Below the pieces are notes generated by a model. It made no database searches, was not told where the DNA came from, and worked only from the letters and a program-made list of their open reading frames with translations. From Perkinsus marinus ATCC 50983 (taxonomy: Eukaryota > Perkinsozoa > Perkinsida > Perkinsidae), in assembly GCF_000006405.1 (NCBI RefSeq), contig NW_003206658.1, positions 1-48,565 of the forward strand: a stretch of DNA of 48,565 nt, written 5' to 3'. Position numbers and translations under genes: made by a program. Positions 29,864 through 48,565 of the stretch are shown one piece after another. Position 1 is the stretch's first letter. Every line of letters begins with the position of its first letter.

Positions 29864-32800
29864 ATGCACCTAACGCCTTATCGCCACTACTACACCGACG
29901 CGACCCCTCCTCCTAGAGCCGAAGCTCCTACCAGTAACAAGGCGATAGATGCCCTACTGGACAAGGCCATACGGAAGGCCTCGGAAGGGGACGACCGAGA
30001 GGAGGATCAGAGAGGAAAGGCTGAGGTGAGGCTTGAGTGGTATCCGAGGGCTGGAGGGCTGTTCAGGGTCTCTTGCTTCGACTGCTCGGTGAAGGGAACA
30101 ATCAGAACATCAAAAAATACTGCAGGAATGTGGTAGTAGTCTACTGAGTCTATCCGGCCCCGACCGAGCGTCTTTCGATCAGCTACGAGCCCGCTTTCCC
30201 AAGCTGGACGAGCTGCCTATGTTTGCTGATGGGAGGGCCATTCGAGTGATCACCGAAGCCTGTGGGGAGTCCTCATCTGCTACTGCTCCTACGCCGAATA
30301 CAGCGTTGCGGACGCCGGCCCGGCCTCCCATAAGGAGCGTGGGATCGGATCGCAGGAGGGCCAAGATGAAGCTGTTGAAGTTAGTCGAGGCTTTTGATCA
30401 TCATAGTGATATGTGAATTCAGGGCGACTCTTCAAGAGTGGTCTGCGAGTGCTGTGTTGGCAGCGCGACGGAGAGAAGGAGTGCAGCGGCTCGCCGATAC
30501 GTTGCTTAGTTGCAGTATGGTGTCTAGGTTGAAGGGAAGAGCCTTGCGACTCTGGCGACACTACTGTCGTCGGAAGGCGGAAATCGAAAGACTTCAGCTC
30601 CGCTTCGCTCAGAGAGGAGACCTTGGGCCGTCGGCAGTGTTCATATGGCAGTACCCTGCATGTGTTATCGCTGCATTTGCTAAGTGGAGACGATGGAGTG
30701 GTTGGGCAAAAAAAGAGGCTCCTCGAGCAGTCCAGGCCCTCTCTGCTGCGACCAGAAGGCTACAAGGACGAGCTGGCTTGGCTAGGCTACGTCTGGTCAG
30801 CCGCATGGTATGTCGAGCGGAGAAGAGGGAGAGGAGGCTGCTCAGGAGGTCTCTGGTGGCGATTCAGCGTAATAGGAATTTGGCAGTGGCGCGGGCAAGG
30901 GTGGAGGGACGCAATAAGGTGCGGAGAGAATTCAAGCACTGGTTCACGCTTGCACGCCTCTCGCGAGCGGCTAGGGAGGCCAATTCGATGTCGCCAAAAA
31001 TTATATCTCTAAAAAGAAGAGTCGCTCTGCAGCTCTTGGTGCTGACGTTAGCTCCTCAACTACAATTTCGGTTGCTATATGCGTTTACTCGATTTAGAGA
31101 GGGGACGATGCTGTCGGCGAGTCTTGTCGGTCGGGAGAGGCACCGTATGCTGTCTGAAGATGCTGCTGGGAGGGTAGGAAATGAAGTGGAGGCACTAGCG
31201 GTGGCGCTGGAAAATGAGAAGGTCCGCAATGTCCACATAGAAGCCTATCTTAAGCACGTCATCGACGAGACGCATAGGAAACTACAACAGGCTCAAGCTG
31301 AGCTCAACCAGTCGGCAATTCGGCACCATCGTGATGTGGAGGAACTGGCGGGTAGATTCGCGGTGAAAGCGGCGGCTATGGAGAGGCGACAGGACCAGGG
31401 GAGAGTTGTCGCAGTTTTCATGCTCTGGCGTTTGAGGAGCAAGGTCGGCCGAAATGCTGTGATACGGTTGAGACGAGTGATGGAACGCTGGTGGCAGCAG
31501 TTCATAAGAGCGCAGATTAGGGCCGTCAGGCGAGCTCTAATGCAGGTTGTTGAGGCACGTAGAGTATATGCCGAGGCTGTTGTGAAAGGTGCTGACCTGT
31601 TGTGGCGCCGAGCTCTCCGTGTGAGGCTAGCGGAGGCCTTCGAGTCATTGCGGATTACTGAGCCTAATCATGCTTGTGTTGTTATTCGCCACTCTGCTGG
31701 GGTGGAGGAAATCGTCTTGCGCTGTATGCGGCGAGGTCAGCTACGAGCCGCGATAGGGCGGTGGCGTGTGATCGTCGCTGTGATCGTCCGGAAGTACTCA
31801 GCTTGTGGTTTCCTCTTCCGAGCGGTGGCTAGGGTCGTCAACATCGATACGCGTTATGTTATTGCTGAGTTGAAGCAACGGCTTGTTGAGCGTCAGAACC
31901 GCAATGAGGAGGAATGTCGTGTGCTCGCCGTTTTTGTATATACCGTAATTCGGGTAAATCTCCGATGGGGATTGTCCTCTTGGCGGGCCTGGACTCGCTC
32001 TGTTGCAAACGACGATGCCTCTATGAAGGCCGCCACAATTCATCGGAAGACTACTGCGTTGGTCGCGATGGCTTGTCGAAGTGGAAGCAGACAGATGTAC
32101 TGGACGGCGCTCCTCACGGCATCCAGAGCTTCTCAGCTAGAGCGAGCGCATCGCCTTGCACGAGCAATGCACGAACGACGACAAAACACCTACCGTAATG
32201 TTCTCACTTCTTGGGCTCGCTTCTGTCGGCGTATGCTCGCCGTTCGTCGCCTTCGGAGAGTCCTTGCTCGGGTGGTGAGGGAGGCCTTGCGTCGTCCCAT
32301 GGGGGCGTTACTCGCCGCACGGCAAGCCGCCGAAAGGAAGCGTCAAAGTCTAGTCTGCCTTTCTAATCGCCTCCAGCTTTTCGCAGCCCACCGAATGAGG
32401 GCGTATCTGAGCTTCTGGCAAGCTACTGTCTTCAGGCTTAAGTACGTTGACCTAGCTCAGCGGTCTCTAGGGGTGGCTCGGATGGCTAGAGGGAAGCGAC
32501 GGGCATTGGCGAGGCTGCGAGGACTTGTTAAATTCCGTACAGTCCTCTCGGGCCTAGTCTCGGCCCTCCAGCGAGCCCTTCTTCGGTTAGCAGTGTATTG
32601 GTTACGGAAACAGATCCTAAAGAGTCGGACGGCGAGGTTCCTCACCAGCACGGTCCAACAGGTGGCTCTCAAGCACAGGCTACAGCAGCGGGCTGTTGGT
32701 TTCGTCACATCGCTGAGTGAGGAGGTCACCTGCCGTCAACTGAAAGCAACCTTCCTTGCCTGGCGACGCTACATTGAGCTTGTTCGGTCGAGGCTTACGA

Positions 32801-34663
32801 TAGCGTTGAAAGGCGTAGCAATGAACCATCGTTGCTCTACCCGTTACGCTTGGAAGAGGTGGATCGAATACGTTGGTTGCCAGCTGAGGAACCAGTCGGC
32901 GTGGGCAGCCCTCAGGCAGCGGAGGGAGAACTCCACTTCGATGGGGTTAGTGGTGTTGGCTAAGGTGTTGCAACGAATTAAGTGAGTCGCCTCTTGTTCA
33001 TACCACGCCTCGCGCACTTCATCAGGACCAAGCTGTATGCTCTTGGCTTCTCCTCGTTGGTAGTCGCAACTGCTAGGGCTCAAGGAGTCGATGAAGCGAA
33101 GGGCTTCTGGGTGGCAGAGCTCGAACGAATTCGAGAGGTGCGGTCCTCTACTACGAGGGTGGTGAGGTTTTCCGTAGGGCGCATGTCGGGCCGAAGAAAG
33201 GGCTCGGGAATATGCGGTGAAGCTACAGCAGGCCCATGAGGACGTGCGGAAGGCAGAGGCCACCTCGGAGGCGAATCTCAGGTTGATCAAAGACTGGCAA
33301 GAGCGTGCTGAAAAGGAGCATGCGGAGCACTCGGACGAAGTTGCCGAGCTGAGGCAGTCCTTAGCAGCTATTCAGCAGACTCTGAGGAACGAGAGAGATG
33401 CGAATGTCCAACTGCGGCTTGAGGTTGGGCAATCCCAGGCTAAGGTTGAGGTGGGCCTCGGGTGGTGGCCTCGATGGAGGCAGCTCCTCAGGCACTGTCG
33501 CGAGATGTGGATCGAGAGAGTCGAGATAGACTAGTGTTGGCAAGTGAGGTCGCCAGGCTCCGGTCCAGCGAGGTTGACATGTTGGCTGCCAAACGGGAGG
33601 TAGAGGCAATCGAAGCTGCTAAGAAAGAGTCTGAGAATAGGGCTCGGCAATACGAGGAGGAGATACAGAAGTGAATACCACTCCTTTTTCAAATTAGAGA
33701 TTCTCATTTCTCATAGACTGCGCCAGAGCGTCACGGAGTGGAAGCAAATTGCCGAGAAGAAGGAAGACCATCGTCTCAAGAAGTTGCAGGAGCGTCACAG
33801 CTTTTATAAGCAAAAGTGCAGCTTGCAAGAGCATCAGGTGACCCTCGGTGTGGTATGGGAAAATATGCACATGGTCAACTGCATCGGTAGGAATTCTGTG
33901 GAAAATACAAGAGATTGTTTCCTGTACACTTCTACACGAATTTGTATGTAACCTCCTATAGTTAGTGAGGAAAATCCTTGACTCGGCTGAGGAAAGCGAA
34001 CATATATTCCAGCACTGGGATAGTTGTTCTGAAGAGGTGTAGAACCGCCCAATGAATAGAGTTTCTCGCGGAATGGATGATTCGGTAAGAGAAAATATGC
34101 ACATGATCAACTACATGTGGAGGAAACATTTGTGGAAGTTCTGAGGAAAATTAACGAAATTCTCATTAGTTTCTATACACTTCTACCCGAATTTGTATGT
34201 AACCTTCTATAGTTATCGAGGAAAATCCTTGACTCGGCTGAGGAAAGCGAACATATATCTCAGCACTGCTTTGGTGAGCTCGAGGTTGGGTCCACTTGTT
34301 TTAGATTGCCAGTCTTCGAACTCATCTCGACACTGTTGAAGGAGAGCTGCGTGAAAGTCACAGAGTTGTGCAAGAATGGCAACATCATTCAGTTGATATG
34401 CTCAATATCAATTCTGGAGGGAACGTCAACTCCTCCCTTCCCAACTTTTGTAACAGCCCAGCCGGGCTTTCAACGACCAGCGCCCTCGCAGGCCTCGCAC
34501 AGGCGATTGAGCGAGTGAGTGTAATCCCTCGTGTTGTATCAAACGACTTCATCGTTTTTAGGTGTCCCATAGCAGTGGGCGTGGAATACGACCGGCGGCG
34601 TCGGGCGACGAGCCTTGTACAGTAAAACCTCATCCGAAGAGGTTGCCTCGGGCGCGACGGTGA
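29864..34663 (+). CDS. SFI1-like centrin-binding repeat and coiled-coil protein
   Basis: Ten exons join exactly (29864-30025, 30126-30379, 30423-32981, 33026-33137, 33178-33450, 33492-33670, 33717-33837, 34043-34084, 34305-34514, 34562-34663) to 1337 residues. The 853-codon third exon carries about 14 Trp-centred helical motifs spaced 30-60 residues apart, such as LRLWRHYCRR, AFAKWRRW, VFMLWRLRSK, LSSWRAWTRS, VLTSWARFCRR, TFLAWRRYIE and YAWKRWIEY, the pattern of SFI1 centrin-binding repeats. Exons 5-9 form coiled coils (for example AEKEHAEHSDEVAELRQSL). SFI1 and relatives build centrin fibres at centrosomes, basal bodies or spindle poles. Two introns contain M1 elements and bracket a 42-nt exon. 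The family assignment rests on motif spacing rather than identity. Confidence 0.7.
33846..34017 (+). mobile_element. M1 intron element, SFI1-like intron 7
   Basis: About 172 bp from CGGTGTGG through GGGAAAATATGCACATGGTC to CATATATTCCAGCACTG. Ends are short inverted repeats (GGAAAATATG against CATATATTCC). Lies in the 205-nt intron 33838-34042. Confidence 0.8.
34043..34084 (+). other. 42-nt exon between two M1-bearing introns
   Basis: Codes for 14 residues (NRPMNRVSRGMDDS), phase 0 on both sides. Each flanking intron contains one M1 copy in the same orientation. Confidence 0.7.
34085..34267 (+). mobile_element. M1 intron element, SFI1-like intron 8
   Basis: Begins at the splice donor itself: GTAAGAGAAAATATGCAC merges with the element's inverted end. 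Runs to CATATATCTCAGCACTG. Strongly similar to the copy at 33846, with shared CTTCTA-CGAATTTGTATGTA and CTTGACTCGGCTGAGGAAAG. Confidence 0.8.
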
Positions 34664-35109
34664 TGAGAGAGCACGGTTGAGCCATGTTACAGTTTCCATG
34701 CTAATTTCCAGTAACACATGAAGCCTTTTGTTCATGATTAAGTACTCTCTCTCTCGGGTGAAAGAGAATATTTCGAAAAGTTAAGAAGTCATCTTGGTCC
34801 AAAGGTTAAGTGGTCGGGTCAGCCAGCGAAAGGTCTCGAGTTCAATTCTTACTGAGCCCGTTTAATCCATGTGGTTGAATATATGGCAATAGCCTTTCGT
34901 GCGAAGAATCATCCACTGAGCCAGCACTGTAGTAAACTGTCACTTATTCCCTCAGCACTTCACAAGTTGTCTTCCATCAGAATCAGATCGAGGATAAATA
35001 AGAGTGAGTGACCCGACTTGCAAACGCAATAAAATACTCTATCGAAACGCATTCCTTAATCGACGGATTTGACAACCACCATCGATGCAGCAGCCATTCA
35101 CGATGGTAT
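34664..35109. other. Convergent intergenic region with tRNA-like sequence
   Basis: Between the ends of SFI1-like and RPT4. A tRNA-like stretch on the plus strand spans about 34790-34860 (A-box TGGTCCAAAGGTTAAG, B-box GAGTTCAATTC). Otherwise nothing recognised. Confidence 0.45.
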
Positions 35110-37342
<2,233 letters not shown>

Positions 37343-38339
37343 GATGACAAAAGAATCCACACCGCATACCGTAAATGCCTCAACTAAACTCCAATTAGAA
37401 CCACCCGGACTATATAGGCAACAGAATGTTAGACAACTTTTTGTACGTTTTTCAAATGGTTGTTCATCACCACGTGGAGGACTCATGAGGGAAGCCATTG
37501 AAGTATGGCAGCAAATCTGGCGGCTCCGGGCTGGACTTAGGCGACTGAGAAACACAATCAAAATGGCAGCAAAAATAAGCATCTAGCTAGCAGTGGATAG
37601 CAATAGCGGGCCACCTGTAGGGGCGACAGAACTTATAAAGATCCAATACTCGAACGGAGAGATCCTTAAGCTAAGCCTCTAGAAATTCTATTGGTTTGCT
37701 CAACTGAGCTCAGGAGTTTCCGAAGCATAGTATAGAACTAGCATAGAAGTGTGCAACAAGAAACCAAAGAAAATTTTCCAAAAAATTCCGTCAGAATTTT
37801 CTTTTTTTTCACCAACATATATATTTCCCCCCCACACTGCTCGCCACTTTCTTACAGCGATAGGCTTCGGTGCAACACTTGTTCCCTCAACGGCAAGCCA
37901 AGTCGTTCGGTCGCACTTCTTACCGCACATTCGAGCAGCTACTAAGAAGACCCTATAAGAGGCCGGCCAGAGGCTGGTGACCTACCCGGTTGGCGTGAGG
38001 CTGAAGAAGCCGCCGTTTGAGACAGTGGTGGGGTCGTTGTCAAGGGAAGCTTAGCATGCTGAATTACTGGTGAAGGAGGCGCCATTGAGAAAATGACGCT
38101 TAGACGATCATGGAAGTACAAGCACCCACTACGAGTGAGTCGACAGGGGAAGTATATTTTTCTGCCGCTAAGCAGCTGATACTCACCGTGAAGAAAAAGT
38201 CAGGGAAGGAACCTGTATAGACTCATGGATCATCGTATCAGAAAAATGATACGACCATTTTCGGGCGAGCGCGTAATTTTGTGGCGCGCGGTAATATAGA
38301 ACTCTTCGGCAGCCGCACATATTAAACAAGACTTCCCCA
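37343..38339 (+). other. Upstream region of RPT4 and ATG8; possible small multi-exon gene
   Basis: Coding-like fragments on the plus strand occur at about 37600-37680 (GATELIKIQYSNGEILKLSL), 37855-37955 (IGFGATLVPSTASQVVRSHF), 37985-38090 and 38110-38220 (MEVQAPTTSESTGEVYFSAA). Short introns could link them, and the M1-like stretch at 37690-37841 would then be intronic. No family is recognised and no start codon could be fixed, so the gene is only suggested. Confidence 0.3.
37690..37841 (-). mobile_element. M1-like element between RPT4 and ATG8
   Basis: Contains TTTGCTCAACTGAGCTCAGG, AACAAGAAACCAAAG, TTTTTTCACCAACATATATA and CCCCCCCACACTG in the order of M1 reverse complement. The outer left end is degraded. 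Confidence 0.6.
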
Positions 38340-39412
38340 ATGCCATCCAACTCTTCCCCCATGCAAGATGCTATCCCTTTCGATCGCAGGCTAGCTGAGG
38401 CTCGCCGTATCCTTCAGAAGTGAGGCCTCGTCTCTCAGGAGTATCTTTGCGCACTCGGAAGATTTCCTATTCTTCTCAGGTATCCAGACAGAGTACCAGT
38501 GATCGTGGAAAGGGCAGAACGTTCAGACCTCCCTGAGATCGAGAAAAAGAAATTTCTCGTCCCGGGGACTATGCTGTGTGGAGAGTTCAAGTAGGAAAAC
38601 AAGTGCACCCCCTTTACGCGTGCCGCACTTGGAATTGATTCTGAATTTAAACAGATAGAGTCTTCTAGGGGGGGGGTCTCCAATAGGTGTATAATACATT
38701 TCGACAGCAACATTGTGAAGATCCGCGAAAAGCAATAAAGTGGCTTTTCAGCAGCATTAGAACTCTATTGAGTTCCGAGAGGGCTCATAGGAAAGAGTTT
38801 TACATCAAGATCAAATTCTGGAAGCGTTTTTGAACCCCGTGTTCATTGGATCAGTTCTGGATCGATTCTACAATCATATTGGATTTTCACCCTGGTGATA
38901 TGAAAAACAAATTTCACGACTACTGCATAGCACCGCGAATATCGCGTTTTTTGCCGAGTTTCACGCCACTTCACGTAAAACGGGTGAAACTGCAATATAC
39001 GTGTAAGAAGCAATTCTGGAATCGTATGTGAATATCGAAATCAGTTTATTCAACGACCCCGAAGCTTCTCCGCGGGAAGTTCATCAGCACAGCATACAAC
39101 TTTTCTCGCACGAAGAGCTTCCTTATTGTTCACAGGTATATAGTGCACAAGCATATCACGCAAGCTGCGGAGAGTAACGCTTCGGAAGGTCATCGAGGTG
39201 TCCAAGGGATCTCAGCGGAACAGACAATCTACCTTTTTGTGAAGAAGAAGACACCACGAACGGGTAGGAGTGGTCGAAGGAAGGCAAATGTGATAAGTGT
39301 TGAGGTGCTAGGTTCAATGATGTCGGAGCTTTATGATGCTCATAAGGACGAGGACGGCTTTCTTTATTTGACATACTCTGCTGAGAACACATTGGGAGGC
39401 GGGGTTGAATGA
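38340..39412 (+). CDS. ATG8: Autophagy ubiquitin-like protein ATG8
   Basis: Exons 38340-38419, 38480-38590 and 39136-39412 join in phase to 155 residues (usual length about 117-125). It shows [59 protein letters not shown], and the C-terminal [20 protein letters not shown]. Two low-complexity insertions (about 12 residues each: [13 protein letters not shown] and [12 protein letters not shown]) interrupt the ubiquitin fold on either side of the EQTIYLFV strand. After the expected terminal Gly come GGVE, so processing by an ATG4 protease is required before lipidation. In alveolates ATG8 acts in autophagy and in some lineages at a plastid-derived organelle. Intron 2 (545 nt) carries an M2 element. 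Confidence 0.95.
38881..38993 (+). mobile_element. M2 inverted-repeat element in ATG8 intron 2
   Basis: Starts GGATTTTCACCCTGGTGATA, passes TTCACGACTACTGCATAG and CCGCGAATATCGCG, and ends ACGGGTGAAACTGCA. Same family as copies in AROM introns; ends are inverted repeats of the GGAGTTTCAC type. Confidence 0.7.
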
Positions 39413-39734
39413 AGTGGCGAAGGAGTGGTATGAGTAAATTTACCCATAATACTTTTTAAATGTTGTTCAACATTGCATGTTGTTGAAATTGCTAAAGTCT
39501 CAGCCGTAGAGGGGCTTGAGGCTCTGTAATAGTTGTTCGCATTAGTATACGTCATTTCTGAGTGGTTTGCAAGGGAGGTGGTGATGCTTTTGAGAATCTT
39601 TTGTCGAGGAGTATTTGGTGCAATGGGATGGATGGTGTTATGTCCATCTACCGTCCCAGGTTCAATCCCTTCATGAGGTATTGTCCTTCTATCGGTGATC
39701 ATTAATTTTGCAGTCTCATTTACTGTTATCATCA
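39413..39734. other. Intergenic with tRNA-like sequence
   Basis: Between ATG8 and the next possible gene. A tRNA-like stretch on the plus strand at about 39608-39670 has TTTGGTGCAATGGGATGG and CAGGTTCAATCCC. Otherwise nothing recognised. Confidence 0.4.
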
Positions 39735-39982
39735 TGAAGCGTCATCAAGGCAGTACTAATGTGAAGCCCTCATTGTTGCGTTGGAGTAGATCATTGGTCG
39801 GGGGTCGAGCTCTAGCCCACAGTAGCGTCGGGGCAGATGACCTCTGGGCGAGGTCTCCGCATATAGCACTACGAAGACTCGGCTGATAGTGTATCCCTTC
39901 TCACCACAGTGTCATGTTCCTCTAGATATGCAGGGTCGGCAGTTCATCTACATCTGTAGTATCTATACACGTAATAGTAGTA

Positions 39983-40020
<38 letters not shown>

Positions 40021-40380
40021 AGTACCATCGTCAAGGTAGCAAACCGGAAGATTGCACCAGGGAGGCTATTGCCAGATCATCGCAATCGCGAGGGATGACG
40101 GGACCGCTTCGGTAGTGACTGAGGTGGGCTCGTATGTTATGGAAGGAGCCAGGTTTGAGCATTGGTGGAGATGGTAATGCTGTAGGATCCTCTAATACAG
40201 GGCTCGCGCTCTCGTAGGAATACGTTGTTTGTTCTCGTGATACTGTACTTCAGTGAATATGTGGATGATGCGGCAAAGGACAATTTCGTGGCGCGTGAGA
40301 ATTTCGCAGAAGTGTCATGGGAAAGCTTTCCGAGCAAAGCCTTCCGAATGCATTTTGATGTCGAAAATATGAGGGAATGA
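39735..40380 (+). CDS. Possible small multi-exon gene, unrecognised
   Basis: ATG 39735 opens MKRHQGSTNVKPSLLRWSRS, a basic, mitochondrial-presequence-like start, closing at TGA 39886. A last coding block at about 40230-40377 reads TLFVLVILYFSEYVDDAAKD, then NFVARENFAEVSWESFPSKA, to TGA 40378-40380 and is strongly protein-like with one membrane-like segment. Between them is IVKVANRKIAPGRLLPDHRN (40024-40095). The blocks may be exons of one small membrane protein, but splice joins could not be closed and a TAG microsatellite interrupts the region. Function unknown. Confidence 0.3.
39980..40020. repeat. (TAG)n microsatellite
   Basis: About 13 TAG/AGT triplets. Read in one frame they give a Val run, which is an artefact. 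Confidence 0.9.
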
Positions 40381-40835
40381 AAACATATTCCCTTTCCAGT
40401 TTGCTGTAATAGAAACTAATACAGTTGATCTCACTCTTGCTCATGTGTAATAGTCGGAATATTAGAACTATGATGAAGCCCTGTTCCCTTTGAGGAAGTT
40501 GATGACATGATGGGAGTTCTTTCTTCCTGTTGGCCGATCGAAAGAGGGTGTGGTTCGAAGGCACTACCTGTTGGAGTGATAAGGATTATAGTGGTGTTTC
40601 TAAAATGGCTTGAACTTGAGTTGGCGAGTAATGAGATGTTAAAATGCCCCTGCCAAGGATCGAACTTGGGTGTTAGCATCAGCACAAGCTTGTGCGGAGC
40701 TCCTGCATTACAGGGGTCACTTCGTGCGGTGTTCGACAACTACCACTCTGTTGGAAGGTTTCATAGCTCTAATAGAAGCTCACTTGGAGATTCTGGAACT
40801 CAACTGTTTGCAATTTTTTTCGTCAGTTTTACTTC
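40381..40835. other. Upstream region of AROM
   Basis: Contains the tRNA-like sequence at 40646-40717; no other gene seen. Confidence 0.45.
40646..40717 (-). tRNA. tRNA-like sequence, probably a pseudo-tRNA
   Basis: 72 nt on the minus strand. Acceptor positions 2-7 (CCCCTG) pair with CAGGGG, the T-stem CCAAG/CTTGG is perfect around TTCGATC, and a 3-bp D-stem can form. The anticodon arm is poor (AGC/GCT with a large loop) and no reliable anticodon can be read, and the first pair is mismatched. More likely a decayed or tRNA-derived sequence than a working tRNA, but it is the best-folded of the tRNA-like sequences here. Confidence 0.45.

Positions 40836-48565
<7,730 letters not shown>

Noticed and set aside
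39889-40098. ORF with a poly-Val stretch
   Set aside because: The run is a TAG microsatellite; composition on either side does not support a continuous protein.

Overview
The window looks like nuclear DNA of a single-celled eukaryote, most likely an alveolate close to Perkinsus. Genes are split by canonical GT-AG introns, most only 37-60 nt long. Recognisable products are eukaryotic: RPL24, SEC13, ATG8, proteasome ATPase RPT4, a V-ATPase assembly factor, and a fused AROM shikimate enzyme. There is a eukaryotic tRNA-Ser and a cluster of C/D box snoRNAs. The taxon is an inference from protein style and intron size. A 100-N block at 36773-36872 shows this is a scaffolded draft assembly.

Layout. 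1-7100: two copies of an interspersed repeat flank two decayed, tandem, secreted-type paralogues; a tRNA-Ser(TGA) lies between. 7159-8536: a V-ATPase assembly factor (VMA12/TMEM199) and a small charged protein. 9356-13896: a broken secreted-protein gene, then a 4-kb terminal-inverted-repeat element filled by 20 copies of a 115-bp satellite. 13922-15499: poorly characterised membrane or secreted ORFs. 15779-19538 (minus): an IPT/TIG-fold protein and an intronless equilibrative nucleoside transporter. 20457-21915: RPL24 followed by five C/D snoRNAs, four of which have guides matching known rRNA methylation sites. 22584-29151 (minus): an unknown gene, a MIT-like plus RRM protein, SEC13, and a histidine phosphatase. 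29864-34663 (plus): an SFI1-like centrin-binding coiled-coil protein. 35110-37342 (minus): RPT4. 38340-39412 (plus): ATG8. 40836 to the end (plus): AROM, with complete 3-dehydroquinate synthase exons and much of EPSP synthase, running off the window.

Most striking signals. First, the snoRNA cluster. Second, a family of about 170-bp elements with short inverted ends (here M1) found almost only inside introns of SFI1-like, RPT4 and AROM, in both orientations; several lie directly behind a GTAAG donor and two flank a 42-nt exon. This is introner-like behaviour. A second small inverted-repeat family (M2) and degenerate tRNA-like sequences also sit in introns. Introns without such insertions are nearly all about 37-60 nt, so these elements account for most long introns here.

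The genes are mostly unrelated housekeeping functions (translation, ER export, proteasome, autophagy, shikimate pathway, centrin fibres) packed on both strands without operon logic. Exon-intron models were built by hand from reading frame and splice-site phase; most phases close exactly, but ends of poorly recognised genes are uncertain.
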